64,000 bases of DNA, taken from the NCBI RefSeq assembly GCF_021018895.1, contig NC_079384.1:19430140-19494139 (forward strand). Reading direction: 5' to 3'. The translations under genes were made by a program, and so were the position numbers. How positions within the stretch are numbered: position 1 is the first letter of the stretch; each line of letters starts with the position of its first letter. The notes beneath the pieces are model-generated. The model saw only the letters and a list, made by a program, of their open reading frames with translations. It did no database searches and had not been told where the DNA came from. This document shows positions 24,961-38,065 of the stretch, in pieces. The DNA comes from Seriola aureovittata (Eukaryota > Chordata > Actinopteri > Carangiformes > Carangidae).

Positions 24961-26500
24961 GACAACAAATTGGATGCCGTCCTCCAGACTATCTCAGTTT
25001 CAGGCTGCATTTGTCACCACTCCACTAAAGTTTCAGTCATGCACCTCTGCTTCCCATGAAAAACAAAGAGGAACTTCCACAGCGTAGGCTGACTGTCACT
25101 CACCACTGTCAGAACATTAATCTGCTTTGAAGAGTTTATGACTGCACCCACTGTGCTGCCAAGTTTGGAGTTGATTAATAATTTATGGATGTTGAAAGGT
25201 GTGTGTGAGAGAAAGCTAATTTATTTGATTCTAACAATCAGGCTTATCAGTCTTTCTGCAGGAATATGGTGTATTTTTATAATTTCATTTCATTAAAAGG
25301 CTGTCCAGCGTATACATGTTTTCAATTGCAGAAATAGCACAAAAAAAAAAGGTTTATTGACAGTTTGATTATTGTCGAGGGTGGTGGAGACGCATATGTG
25401 GAACCAGCTGTTCTTTATGTAACCGGTTAGTGTTGTGTAACGCGTGCGTTGTGGCGAAGAACGGGAAATCGTTGGAGGCGATCTCCATTTATTCTGACAA
25501 AAGAAGGTCTCAATAGCAACATACTTTGGTCAGTTGTGATCATGTAATTTCACTTGTGAACAAATGAAATGACACAATATGTTAAACTACACAATGAATG
25601 CAAGCTAGCTAATCATGTAACAGAAAGGCCACGGAAGTGCACGTAGGGATACAGAAACTCAACTGAGTCTCAAGTGTTCCATGACCCTGGAGGGCTAACG
25701 TGCCAAGCTTTAAGTATTAATGCTGATTTTGTGTAATTATAAAACTACATATTACTGCGGCGTAATTGTCTCTGTTATATTTACAGATTACTTTAACCAT
25801 ATTTCTGCTGTTTACCTTGAAGTCATTGTCACGAAAGACGAAATGATTGCTGCTTTGGTAACTTTCCAGAGTTGTGTGAGAGTATTACAAACCGGTCTGC
25901 AGTGTTTTATCAGCTAAGTCTCCAAATACACAGGCGTGTTACCCGAACTGGACTTCCTGGATTGTATTTCATGTCTCACCTGTATCTGAAGCAACAAACA
26001 CCGCCGGTGCAGCACCCAGTGTTGTTGTAACTGCTGATTTTGGCCTGAAGGTGCAGGCATTTCCTGGTGTCATTTTTTTTTTTAAATTCCTTTAAAAACC
26101 CCCGCCCTTACACCCATACTCCCTTTGCTTTTTGGTATTATTTTAAAGAGATACTTGTCTTCATTTTCTTGAAAATGTGTTCTAATACAAGCAAAATCTA
26201 CAGATTCAGTTCACGATTCTTCATCGGTGTCAAAGTTTTCTGTTGTCTGAGTGCCCTCAACTCTGTTTCCTCCCCAAACTGTCATTAATACCAATCTGAG
26301 ATGAAATTCAAGTTGGTGGGACCGAGGTATCGATCTGACCTGATGAGTCCCGCAGACACAAACACCAGAGAAAAATGGCTCTGGGAGGATTTATTACAGC
26401 TGCCAGAGTCTGTGTCTGTTCGTCCTTCACGTTATTTTCTCCTTCCTTCCCACGGCGACCGCAGCTGCTTGTTGCTTTGAATTACACGACCAGGTGCTTC
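24961..26500. other. Intronic sequence with no recognised feature
   Basis: No gene or repeat family is recognised. Confidence 0.45.
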
Positions 26501-26507
26501 GTGTGTG

Positions 26508-26545
<38 letters not shown>
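26501..26545. repeat. (GT)n microsatellite
   Basis: GT repeat with single C interruptions. Confidence 0.94.
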
Positions 26546-26548
<3 letters not shown>

Positions 26549-26791
26549 TGATTGTATGGAGATAGGTTGTGTCTTTACATCACCACTGACACAATAGTCT
26601 CTCTCTGTCTGTCTGTGTCAAGTCTTCCGTGAAGGAGATACGAGTACGGACATCAGCGAGCGAAGATAATCATCACAATCATATGCGGACATTGTATGTA
26701 CACACACATACACACAAACACACAAACACAGAACACTTAAATTCCTGTTATGCTCTCCATCACAGCATCCTTCCCCTCTTTCTACTCCTTT

Positions 26792-26827
<36 letters not shown>

Positions 26828-26829
26828 TG
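26792..26829. repeat. (TC)9(TG)9 compound microsatellite
   Basis: TC repeat directly followed by a GT repeat. Confidence 0.94.
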
Positions 26830-27549
26830 ATATTCTGTTTACAATCATACAAAACAGAGAAGAGCAGCAGATGCTCACATCAGAGAAGCTGGAATGACAG
26901 AGTGACTCTTTTTTGCTTCATGAATAACTCGCACAATGAATCTGTTATCGTGATTTTAAGGGATTTGTTTTTCTTTGATGAGCCTCGGTGTGTGTTTGTT
27001 GTTGTTTTAGGCTGTTTGCTGCCTGCTGGATGCAGACACACGCTGAAACACAGATTATGAAATATCTGCAGAAGAGTTACAGCAGTTCATCTCCTGTGGA
27101 TGGAAACACACAGGACGTTTGTTGGAGTTATTTGAAGCAAAGGCTCTATTACACTTGTTTCTCCTCCAATCTATTGATCGACTTAACTGTCTTTGTCTTA
27201 GTTTAACATGTGTAACTATGTGTCTTTGTACACATGGAAGTCTCTGTAATAGACAGTTGGACAAAAGCTGAAGTCTTTGATTGTTTTGAATCAATGTCCT
27301 CAGTTTTTTCCTCAATAACAGCAGTGGAAATCTTGGCTGCAAGCTGTCTCTTGGTCATAAATCAGAATAAGTCATCGACTGGGTCGACCTTGATGATAAT
27401 CATGTGTCTGGCAGCCACGGCCATCACAAATAAATGCCTGCAAGATTACCACACACACACTGGCATTCACGCACAGTGTGGTCAAATGAAAATAAAACGA
27501 TGAAGTTTAGATTTCTCTCTCTTCCTGTCCAGGTCTTTCAACTTTCCCT
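26830..27549. other. Intronic sequence with no recognised feature
   Basis: No gene or repeat is recognised. Confidence 0.45.
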
Positions 27550-27935
27550 TCCGCCAACAAAGTCTCATTGATTATTGATCGGTTGGCTGTGATATTTGGT
27601 TCAGACGTTCATGTCTCCCTCAGGATGACATTAAAAAACGTAACTTTTCCATCTATCTCCATCATCAAGTCATGATATAAGTCTTTATCCACTGTTTTAC
27701 ACCTGAAAATCAGCTTGTACTTTGCGTTTAGTGCTAATTAGCAAATGTTTGCATGCTAACACTAAGCCGGTGAACATGGTAAACAGTATACCAGCTAAAC
27801 ATCAGCATGTTAACATCGTCACTGTGAGCATTTTAGCATCCTGACTTTAGCTCAAAGCAAACTCAATTAATCCACACGTCTATGTGCTAAATATTTGGTT
27901 GTAGCCTGACTACTCCCAAGAGAGTAGCTGTCAAG
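27550..27935 (+). repeat. Dispersed fish repeat with GCATGCTAAC / TTTAGCTCAAAGC motifs
   Basis: The series GTGATATTTGGTTCAGACG, then CATCATCAAGTCATGATAT, then TTTAGTGCTAATTAGCAAATG matches a repeat I recall from many teleost genomic sequences. GCATGCTAACAC, AACATCAGCATGTTAACATC and TTTAGCTCAAAGC follow in the same order as in that family. No protein is encoded. Its class is unknown to me. A fragment of the same family appears near 40510. Confidence 0.65.
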
Positions 27936-28439
27936 CTAACACATCTCAGTCACAATAGCTCCTGTGTTTAATAGACTAAAAAAGCTGACTTTGTTGTATC
28001 TCAACAAGCCTGTGCAGCTTTGTCCCTGCGTGGTGGTTTGTTTCCCGCCGTTCGGTTGGGTTGTGTTCTCACTGCTAAAAACCTCATCACAGTTCAGCTT
28101 CTCAAGGTGGAGGACATTTTCCTTTTTCTTGGGTTTTTTAATTGGTAGATGTCGTTCCCACCTGGAGAAAACACCGCAGAGCTCAAAGACACTGATGACA
28201 AACTGATGAACGCAGCATAATGAACTGACTGCTGATATGAAAATGGAAACTCATTAGAGAGAAACAGTCAAGTTCTCATTTTACAAAATCTTTGTCTTAA
28301 AACCTCCAACTTCTTGATCAGTTGAAAATAGTATTTAATCATTGAACTGAAAGGAAGAAAATCATTCAGTCTCATTTAAAGACATTTAAATGTGTTCAGC
28401 TGAATGAGGACAGTTTGTTTTAACTTTCTCTTTTTACGA
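27936..28439. other. Intronic sequence with no recognised feature
   Basis: No gene or repeat is recognised. Confidence 0.45.
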
Positions 28440-28895
28440 TCATTATCCACTAATGTTTTTGCTCCAGTATTCACTGGTGGTTTATCCTTGGTTTGCTCCA
28501 GTATTTATTGTTGTTATAGGCCTGGTTTGGTCCAATATTCCCTGATGTTTTATCCCCGCTTTTATCAAATATTCAGTTGTATTTTAACCCTGGTTTGGTC
28601 CAGTTTTCATTTACCTTTTAACCCTGGTTTGGAGTTTTTTTAGCCTTGGTTTGCCACAATATTCCTTTATGTGGTTTAGTCCAAAATTCTCTATTATTTA
28701 GTCCTATTTTGATCCAGTATTCACTATTTTATTAGCTTTGCTTTGGTCCAATATTCTCTGGTATTTAAGCCTTGGTTTGAGCCAGTATTAACTGATATTT
28801 TATCCCTGGCATGGTCCAGTATTCATTTTTTTTTTAACTTTGTTTTGGTCCAATATTCTTTTGTATTCTTGTCTTGGTTTGCTCCAAAATCCATT
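28440..28895. repeat. Degenerate minisatellite, period about 34 bp, about 14 units
   Basis: The core TGGTCCAGTATTCACTG...TTTATCCCTGGTT recurs. Copies of (G/T)(G/C)TCCA(A/G)TATTC start near 28461, 28494, 28528, 28562, 28597, (28631), 28653, 28677, 28710, 28745, 28778, 28812, 28846 and 28880. Most spacings are 33-35 bases. One unit near 28631 is internally shortened. Units are diverged, so the array is old. Confidence 0.85.
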
Positions 28896-30024
28896 CTTGT
28901 TGTTCCATTCATGTTGTAGCCTTGCTTTGTTCCTGACATGGGAAATATTTATTGTTTTTTTTTTCCTTTCATGAATTTCTGTCAAACAGTTTTGCTAACA
29001 TAAATGCATCGATACATTTGCATTATTTCACTTTTATAGCCTCAAATGGACTCGTTTTGTCCTTGAGCTGCACAGTTGCAGCAGAGACAGCTACAGTACA
29101 GTCTGCTCAGTCTATAAGCAGCTGATTGATGCTGACCTTGACTTTACTTCAAGCAGTAAACCCGCCAACCCATTAATATTCGTATAGGAGTCATTACATG
29201 TAATGTTCGGTTTTAGCTCCATTTGTATGTCATCGTCGTTTCTGTTGCATCTACAGGCGTCGGTAGAAGTGTCCTTTGTTTGAGTCTCTCATCTCAGTGT
29301 TACAGAGTCTCGTCCTTGGCTTCAGTGTGTCGGCGGCTGTTAAATGTCAGTCTGCTGGAAATGGCACAACCTTATAGGAGTCGTCCTTTGAAATTGGCTT
29401 TCATTGTGGCTCTTTGTGTTTTTATTGCAGCCCTTTTTTTCCCCCCAGGTTCATTCTCACATCAACTTTTTCGCATATGCAGTGGCAACGCATGAGCCGA
29501 CATCATCTTTTGTTATTATTTGATTTAATCCACTCTGATCTGCTGGCGGTGTCACCATTTAACCTTTTGTTATCAAATCAGAGCTACTTGAACCACTTAC
29601 AGTGTAAAGCTATGGTTAAATACACAGCTGCTGTGTTGTGCTACTCATGTCCTTCAGAAAAAAAAAAAACATTAAGGCGGTAAAGAAATAGCACATCCCA
29701 CATCTTATTCACACCATGGACACATAACACATCACAAAACAGACCGTGTTTTGGATTTCCCCAGTCCTTTATTTATGCGCCAGATTTTTACTATTTCTAT
29801 ATTATTAAATTCAGCGTAGTTGATTCTTACTGACAAGAATCCCTGTTTACCTGTACTGACCTGTATCTGTGCAAATGGCAATTAAATCTAATTACAATAT
29901 GTAGTTCGTGTGTACAGAGGGCTGCGTGCTGTACGACACAGTTTCAGCCCTCCTCCCCGAAGCGCTCCTCTCATCAGCCAAAAATAATGGTGTAGTCCTT
30001 GAACTCTTGTCAGGACAACAGGGC
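28896..30024. other. Intronic sequence with no recognised feature
   Basis: No gene is recognised. An A12 run lies near 29659-29670. Confidence 0.45.
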
Positions 30025-31015
30025 TCCCATTCAAGTCTATTCAAGTCAAGTCGGTTTTATATTTTATATTTTATATAGAGTCAAGTCACAACAGAGGTGA
30101 TCTCAAGTCACTTTTCATATAGAACAGGTCTGGAGGTCTACAGGTGCAAAGAAAAACTCCCTTTAACATGTAGAAACCTTGAACAGAACCAGGCTCATGG
30201 TGGGCGGCCATCTGCTTGAGACAGAGCGATATAACAATAATTATAACAAGACTAATAATAATGATAAATAGGCTAATAATAAGAATTGTAGCAGTGGGTG
30301 GTTCACAGTCACAGATCCAGACTCTGCAGCTCTGGAGGCAGAAAGACCTGCAGTCCCAACAGGAGAGAGAGGACGCCAAGTTAGTAACATGTATTAATGG
30401 CATGTGAATGCAGGCAGCTGGAGAGGGAGAGGAGGAGAGAGGAGCTGGGTGCATCATGGGAAGTCCCGCAGCATACTCTAGGTCTATAGCAGCATAACTA
30501 AGGGCTGGCTCAGGAAGCCTGAGTCAGCTCTGACTGTAAGCTTTGTCAAAGAAGGAAAGTTTTAAGGCTGCTCTCAAACCTGGGGAGGGATCCAAACTGG
30601 AAGATGGTTCAACAGGAGAGAAGCCCGAGAGGTGAAGCCTCTGTCTCCGACTCTGCTCCTGGAGACTCTCTTTAAGACCTACTTTTTGTAGTTGAGGAGG
30701 AGGATTTTAAATTCTGTTCTAGATTTTATTTTGGGAGCCGATGCAGAGAAGCTAACACTGGAGAGATATGATCTCTGTTCCTAGTTTCTGTCAGTAATCC
30801 AGCTGCAGGATTTTGGATCAACTGGAGATTATTGGAACATCCTGATAATAAGGAATTACAATAATCCAGCCTAGAAGTAACAAAAGTACAGACTGGTTTT
30901 TCTGCATCTTTCAGAAACAGGATGTGTCTGATTTTTACAAAGTTACGCAGGTTGAAAAAAAGTCCTTGAAATGTGTTTTATGTTAGAGTTTAAGGACATG
31001 TCCTGATCAGTCCTC
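30025..31015 (-). mobile_element. Decayed LINE 3' region (ORF2 C-terminus plus conserved 3' tail)
   Basis: On the minus strand from about 30880, frames give FVTSRLDYCNSLLSGCSN, LQLIQNPAAGLLTETRNRDH and ISPVLASLHRLP. This is the C-terminal region typical of fish LINE ORF2 proteins. Further on come FDKAYS-like sequence and a 123-codon frame (30457-30086) with MAAHHEPGSVQGFYMLKGVF, matching a 3' tail I recognise as widespread in teleosts. Stops and frame changes between blocks show the copy is inactive. TTTTATATTTTATATTTTAT-type terminal repeats lie at 30054-30075. The copy is antisense to the host gene. Confidence 0.82.
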
Positions 31016-31558
31016 TGCTTTTCATTAACCACGAGCAATGTCTAAACTTTCATGGTTGTGGAATACATTGATTTATTTGATCAGATTATTGAGATGACCA
31101 CGATGTGACACGATGACACCACATCTAAATAAAGACGTCTGACAGCTGACTCATGTTCCACAGATAAAGAAATAGTTGCTGCAGACCACAACATACAGCA
31201 CAATATAGAACGGCTGCGATAACTTGTCCATAGATTGCAAACAACAACACAAACAACATCATTTTCAATTCTACTACATTCTTTTTCTTAAATCAGTTCT
31301 AATTTAATTCCAAGGATCACAAACCCTGTTTTGTTCTTCCCTATTAAAATGTTAAAAAAGTTAAGATGAAGTGCAGAAACCCCTCATTTGGCCACACAGA
31401 CCTTTTTATTCTGGGCAGATTTAATTTTTTGTTTTTTTTTTTTTTTTACTTCAGGTTTAATTAGCCGCTTTTTTTCTACTGACAACTAACAACATAATAT
31501 TAATTATTAAATAAGGCCTATTCTTTTTCTTATTTTTTATTCTAAAATGCGTCCTTTG

Positions 31559-31603
<45 letters not shown>

Positions 31604-32279
31604 TTTTTGAAACAAAGTGTGCTTATAATTAAGAAAAGCTCTGCCCTTATCTGGACCAAAATGCTCCATGAAGCACAAAATAAATACATTAATAAAATAA
31701 AATTACGACACACTGAATTTAATTTCAGCATTTTTATATTTAATCCTTAAAAATTTAAAATCAGCATGTGTAGAATGTGATACACACCACACTGGCGGCT
31801 CGTTGTGCTCTGACACGCGAGTGCAGCTGATTTATTTATTTGTTTCTGAGACAGGAAGGGGAACCTGGGGGGGGTGGTTGCTGGTTTCAGTGAAACGGGG
31901 CACATCGTCTGTCAGACGCGTTCCACAGTTGTTTACGTTCCAGCATTAACCCTTCATCTCAGTAATGTAGACGTGAGTAGAGCTGAGGGTCAATTGCATC
32001 ATGCACAGAAGCGTGTGCAGTTATCCGGGCCCTGTGCTCCTCGTGGCCTCCGTCCTTTTGTTGTGTGGATATTAAGATGCGATGACCCAGGGGAGCGGCG
32101 GAGGCTTCACCCAGCCTGCACACACTCTGGAGGCTGGAGGAGCTGCTCAAACACACGTTTGATGCTCCAGTCTTTGGTGTTCATGCTCCTCTTTATCAAT
32201 AATGTATGGAGAGCTCCTTCCCTGCTCGCTACATGGTAATATAGCTGCTCCTCCTTTCAAAGGCTCAACTCCACCGAGA
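31016..32279. other. Intronic sequence; T17 run and (TC)n(AC)15
   Basis: T17 at about 31431-31447 and a TC/AC compound microsatellite at 31559-31600. No gene is seen. Confidence 0.5.
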
Positions 32280-33390
32280 TGCTCACAGATCCTCCACCAC
32301 ATCTCTCCTCTCCTCAGCTCCTCGCTCTTACTTCTTCATCATCTCCTCTCCTCTCTTCTCCTCTCCCCATCTCCTCTCCTTCACGATTCTTTTCCTCCTC
32401 CTATCTTCTCTTCTCTTCTTTTTCACGTTGCCTTCTAATTGGTCTCCTCATCCACTCATCTTTACTCCCTCTCCTTTTCTCTGGACTCATGTCCTTTCAT
32501 CTCATCACCCCTTCATTTTCTTTACCTCTCCTATTCTGTCTTCCTCTCCTCCTCATCTCATCCTTCCTTTGCTCACTTTCCCCCTTCTCCTTCCTTTCCT
32601 CATTTCCTGTCTGACCTCTTCTCCTCTTCGTCTGTCTTCTCTTCATCTCCTCCCCATCTCTCCTTTCCTACTCTCCTGTCTTCTTTCTCCCTCCTCTTTT
32701 CCTCCTTTACTCATACATTTCTTAATCTTCTGTCTTCTTTTTCCTTCATTTCCTCACTCCTTTACTCCCCTTTCTCCAACTCCAATGTATTGTCTCCTGT
32801 CTGTCCTCCTCTCCTCCTTTCTTTGTCTGCCTTCTTTCCCTCTCTCCTGTCTTCTTTTTCCTCATCTCCTCTCTTTTCTTCTTCCCTTGCTGTCACTTTC
32901 CCTCCTTCAATGTTCTCCTCATCTTGTCTCCTTTCCTCTGTTCTTTCCTCATCTCCGGTCCTTTTGTCCTATATTTCCTATTCTCTTCATCTCCTCTCTC
33001 CTTTACTTCCTTTTCCCTTTGTTCATCTCCTCTCCTCTACCCCCCTCCTCTATTCTGCCTTGTTCTCTCATCACATCCTTTCCTGTAACCATCTTCCTTT
33101 CCTACCTTTCCCCCTAAATGTCTTCCTGCTACTGTTCCTCATCCTTTAGTTCCAATCCTACCCTTTTTCCTCATCCCCTTTTACTCCTCCCCTCTTTTTC
33201 TTCCATTATTCTCCATCACTTCCTTACCTTTATCTCTTCCTGACACCTCCTTGTAATCATCCTCTCTTCCCCCTCCACTCTCCTTCTGCCCCTCTTCATC
33301 CCCTCTCCAACTCCTGCCTCCCATCTTCCCTACTATCGCCCTCTTCTCCTCCCTCTTTCCTCCCTCCGTTCCCCTCTCTTCTGTGATGGG
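32280..33390. repeat. 1.1-kb polypyrimidine tract
   Basis: The plus strand is overwhelmingly C/T, with recurring TCTCCTCTCCTT, TCCTCATCTCC and CTGTCTTCTT words. It looks like a decayed pyrimidine minisatellite without a fixed period. Two overlapping frames of 229 and 236 codons (Ser/Leu/Phe/Pro only) lie here and are composition artefacts. Confidence 0.85.
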
Positions 33391-34186
33391 GGAATGAGTG
33401 CGTCCTTGATCTGCAGGCTCTCCGCTGGGCCTCACTTTCCCCCAGACGCTGCTCTGTTTCTGGGATGAGGCGCTGACCTCTGACCCTCCTCTCAGCTGCT
33501 TGTGAAAGCTGACAGGAACCACCGTGCTGCTCTGCTCCTCAGGGAGTTCAGAGAGACCGGGAAGGAGGAGGAGGAAGAGGAGGAAGAGGCCGTCAGGCGG
33601 AGATATTTCACACTCGTGTTGGAGCGCTGCCCCTCAGGGCTCAGCAGGGGGATTTTAGCTTGAAGTTTGGATCTGTCCGGTCAGCTCTGTGTTTCTGTGC
33701 TGCAGCCAAGCATGTTGCTGCTGCTGTTGTTGTGAGTGATGAACTGTTTTAACTGGTCATTCATCAAAATTAGCTGATAGATGTACCTTAAAAGGGCCAT
33801 TGGTGGGGTCCGGAATTAACTTCTTGGTCTACCTGCCAAGAGCTGGTAAACAAGCTTGTGCACCTGCCAAAAGCAGCTTCTTCCAGCCAAATTAATTTTC
33901 TCCTCATTTTTCACAGAACTGCAATCAGACTGTGTGAGCTGCTCAGTAATGAGGCAAGATATAATGTAAAACATGCTCTATATTACAACAAGAATTGTTT
34001 TTGTTCATTGTCATTACACAGAAGGAACTGTTGATAGAAAAGACCGGAAAATTTATTGGACATGAGGAAATAAAGACTCTCCAGCAGCTGTGTGCACATC
34101 CAGGTCTGTATTTAGATGAGCAGGTTCACTGAAGGAGAATGTCCACACACTGGATTATAGAGTGAATTTGGCTGAACAGGAAATGT
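33391..34186. other. Intronic sequence with no recognised feature
   Basis: A short GGAGGAGGAAGAGG purine patch lies at 33566-33590. Otherwise no gene or repeat is recognised. Confidence 0.45.
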
Positions 34187-34645
34187 TTTGGCCATAGACT
34201 GTAAATAAAGATGGACGTAGTCACCCGTAGGTTTCTGACAAAGCTCAGAGTGAGCTGCTTCACGGTCGCCATCTTGGCAGCGTCTGACCCCACGCCTAGC
34301 TCCCAGCTAGTCCAAAAATGAGGAGGGGCGTGTGTGGAGTTCAGATTTCGGTGCATACCTGTCACTCAAAGAGGCCACGCCCTCAATTCTCCATAACTTT
34401 AAGCCTTAATAAAATGTAAACAGGTGAGTTATATAAACAGTTTTCATGAAGGAGGGAATTAGCCCTAGAGACCAAAAGTGTTTTAGTACCAGGCTGTAAA
34501 CATGTTTATTTCTGCTGTAAAGTTGGACATTTTAACATGGGAGTCTATGGGGATTGACTCACTGTTGGAGCCAGACTCTAGTGGTCATTAGAGGAACTGC
34601 AGGTTTTTAAGCCCTGGAGGTTTCCCGCTTGGTTTTGGCTCTTCC
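34187..34645 (+). mobile_element. MITE-like dispersed fish repeat, right end missing
   Basis: The left end reads GGCCATAGACTGTAAATAAA followed by GATGGACG. GTCGCCATCTTGGCAGCG, TAACATGGGAGTCTATGGGG, GCCAGACTCTAGTGGTC and GAACTGCAGGTTTTTAAG follow in order. I recognise this as a common teleost non-autonomous element whose complete copies end with the inverted form of the left terminus. That right terminus is not found here, so the copy appears truncated near 34645. It is non-coding. Confidence 0.65.
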
Positions 34646-37600
34646 TGGACAGTGCAGGTGGGCCCAGGCTGGATGGAAACCTGGTCAACGACTCTTCAGT
34701 CTAGAGAAGCTGCAGAACTTTAACCCTGTGTGCAGATAATCTCAATTTACATAATGAAAACCTCAAATTTTATCACTTTCTTAGTGGCTTATACATGTAT
34801 TTGATATTTGACAAAACATCTTCGGGGGTGTAGACAGATTTTGAACATTCAATAAAAACTAGTTGTGTTATTGAGGCAGAGACAAACACTAGGACTGTTA
34901 AGCTGATTATCTTCCGAGTGGTTTCACAACAGAGAAGCAGCTTTTTAGAGAGTTATGATGTGTATATATAAACGTCCTGCAGTTAAATGATTTGGAGGTG
35001 TCTGATAAATGCAAATGCAATGCAGCCCCATCTTTCAGGGTAGTTAAATGTTAGTTTAATCGATATCATGCCTTAGTGACCATCCACAATATCTTTAAAC
35101 CCTCGTTATTCATTCAGGGCGGTGGGGTAGCTGGACTGAATGAAAAGCAGAAGTGTGAGACTTAAAGCTGTCAGCTTGAGTTGTGTGGTGATGTGAATAC
35201 TTTGAATTTGTTATCACAGAAATCATTTCCATCACCACCTTCCTTCGTACCCGACGCGTGCGCGAAAGAGTTCAATTTATCTGTCCCTCGGGCCGTTCGT
35301 TCATCCCTGCCTCACCCCCAGAGTTGTTTTCTGCTGCCTGCTCTCCATTAGAATACAGAGGCTGCACAAACAAGCATGCCCTTACGTGACCTTTACTACA
35401 GTTTATTTTTATACGTTCCCTCCAACCCTCATAACTGCTCTTCAGTGATATCGCACTGTGCTTCTCCACATGATATTATACTACTCGCTGTCCTGAGGGG
35501 AGGCAGGTTCAGCTGGTTCAGGATAGAGCGGGAGAAACTGCACATCAAACACAACAACAACAGCCAACATGTTCACTGAGGGAACGGCCGCCCTCCAGAC
35601 TCCTGCCGGGCCCGTCAAGTGTCCCTTTGGCCACGGCGCCTACACAACACTCAGATACAACCCCAGATCCACACCGTGCGCTGCCATGAAGGAGGTCTGC
35701 ATGGTTCAAGTGAGACAAATGATTGTGAAGAGGCTGCTGTTTGTTGGCACCACAGAACCGTAATCCACCAGGCAGATGGGTTCCAAGAGCTCTGGCCAAA
35801 CAAAACCCAAGATCCACAATTACATTCGGAGCCATTTCATTTCTCTGTGTGGACACAAGCAACAAGCAGCCGCTGGTTGTCAAACACAGAGCCACGCAGT
35901 GTCTGTTTGAATATTTTAAGCTTCACAAAATCTGTAAATTGGTTGTTTTGTGTGCTTTTGGCGGCTGCGTTTTGGGAATAAACAAGTCGAGAGTTTGACT
36001 CATCATGTGAACCATCTGCCGTCAAGTTGCTTTGAACAAAAACATCTCCCTGAAAACTCTGCACTGATCTGAACCATTAGTTTGGCTTGGGCTGACATAA
36101 ATGATTCAGGTGTAATTCCTCTGCTGCCGTTACAGAAATCCTCTGCGTAGAATTGAAGTTCTAGTTGAATGACCTTTATGTAAGAAGGCTTTAGATAGCA
36201 GGGAGTAGGAGGGTGTTATAGTAAGAGGGGTTTCTCTAGGCGAGCCCAGAGGTTTAATCCCTCGGAGACGTACCTGATCCTGATCCATACGTTCTCTGCT
36301 TTAAACTGGCTGAGCCTTCTTCAACTGGGCCACATGAAATTTCATGACGCCAGCGCGTCACGTCTTGAAATGCAAACACACCGAGCTCAGTGTAGGAGAA
36401 GACAGAGAAATGTGCTTCCTCCAGCAGGAGAGGATTAGGAGCGAGAGGACTTGCAACTCACGACAGCATCACTTCACCTGTTTCTGCTGACGGACTCTGA
36501 TTTTAGAAAATGTTTCAGGGATCCACGTGCACGATAAATGGCTTATGAACATATGTCCCCTTCAGTGACAGACCAGGCATCAGATCCTACCAGAATGTGA
36601 AAGAAAACTCACGCACGGCAACCAACAGCAGCCACATGTGCTGCTTATGAAGTTTTTAAATCCTCATTTCTTCTGATTTATATCTATCAACTCTTTAATC
36701 AGTCACTTACTGCTGAAGTTCTGATGCTTATCAAACACGTCACATATATTTCCTGCCTCATAAAGCCATTGCCAAATATCCTGAAAGCTGCAGTCTTCTT
36801 CTCTGCTACATTTCTTCTTCCTACTGGAGAGTAATGAATCACGTCGCCTTGTGCTCGTGGAAGTGTATCCTCATGGGTGTTTCCGTGAAACACAAACATA
36901 ACAGGGCCCCACTCGTAAAAAAGAAAAAAAAAACATTGTGTATGCACTGACACACGTTTTATTACTGTGTGTCGTCTTTATTTACTTATTTATTTTCTTG
37001 GAGCGATGGCAGAGATAACAGGAAATGAGGGGGAATGACCTGCGACAAAAGTTCCCCAGACACCGCAGTTCTTGAGTTGTGCCTCAACTCAAGAGGCCAC
37101 CGGGGATTCTCACTGTGGACCTGCTATATTTACAGAGGAATTGGTGAAGAGCTGAGCCTAAAAGTAAATAGAGAGATGCTCAAGTGTTGTATTGTTCGTA
37201 TGATGTGGAGTGTGTGTGCCTGATTTGCATGTAAACAGGAGTCTGATTGACAGGGTTCTTGATCGGCTCCCGGGCGATTGGTTCCTCGCAGGTGACGTCA
37301 GGTTACAAGGAACCAGGCGGACCTGCTGATGCTGGTGTGGCCTTCATTTCCCACCCACACCCACTCACCATTAGTGCTTTATTTGTGGGATGTTGGATTA
37401 GCTGCGGTGATTGGACTGTCTTGGACCGTTGTGGGGTTGTGGTGTCGTGTAAGCAGAGGTGTAGTGCTGTTTGTACAGGTACCGGAGCACTCAGGTTGCA
37501 GCTCGTTTCGAAGGTTATGTAACCATTGTTTCTACGGTAACTATCAGCATTCAACTCTGATCACAGGATCAAATGTTAGACTGACTTTATGAACAGTTTG

Positions 37601-38065
37601 ATCACGAGTGAATGATGAATGAAAGGATGTGTTCTGTCTCTTCATCTTTACTAATGATCTATTTAATTCACTGAGCAGCTCAGAGGCTTCCGGCATCTTT
37701 TAAGGTGGAATGTTTCTTTGTGTGTTACTCAATACATGATTGACATTTGGAAATCAATCAATACACCTTAAATGTCAATATGACAACACTGACCATTTAA
37801 TTTGTTTTTATTGTTACTGATTGACTAGGTTGCGTTTTCCAAGATTGTGTAGATGCATTATGGGTAGGGCTTCAGCTGACCTGCTCCTCACTCTGTCTGT
37901 CTTTCTGTCCTTCTGTCTATTTCACTCATTCCTAACTTCCTCCTGCGTGTTCCTTGAGCTGAACTTTCCCCCTTTTTTTTGTCTTTTATTGCTCCACCTC
38001 GACACCTACTTGTCTATCCGTCTCGTCAGCCCTGTCAGTCTCCAGATCGTGCTTTCTTCAGGTCT
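34646..38065. other. Intronic sequence; palindromic CRE at 37293-37300
   Basis: No gene is recognised in this 3.4-kb stretch. TGACGTCA at 37293-37300 lies 11 bases after an ATTGG (inverted CCAAT) at 37277-37281. The small frames near 35569-35980 have no recognised similarity. Confidence 0.45.

Noticed and set aside
32428..33149. Two overlapping frames of 229 and 236 codons
   Set aside because: Both consist almost only of Ser, Leu, Phe and Pro and lie entirely in the polypyrimidine tract. No domain, no splice context and a sister frame of equal length show a composition artefact.
35569..35981. Overlapping 64- to 120-codon frames that looked briefly like an exon with a GTGAGA donor
   Set aside because: No acceptor defining a matching exon start, no GluD similarity, and several frames overlap without one standing out.
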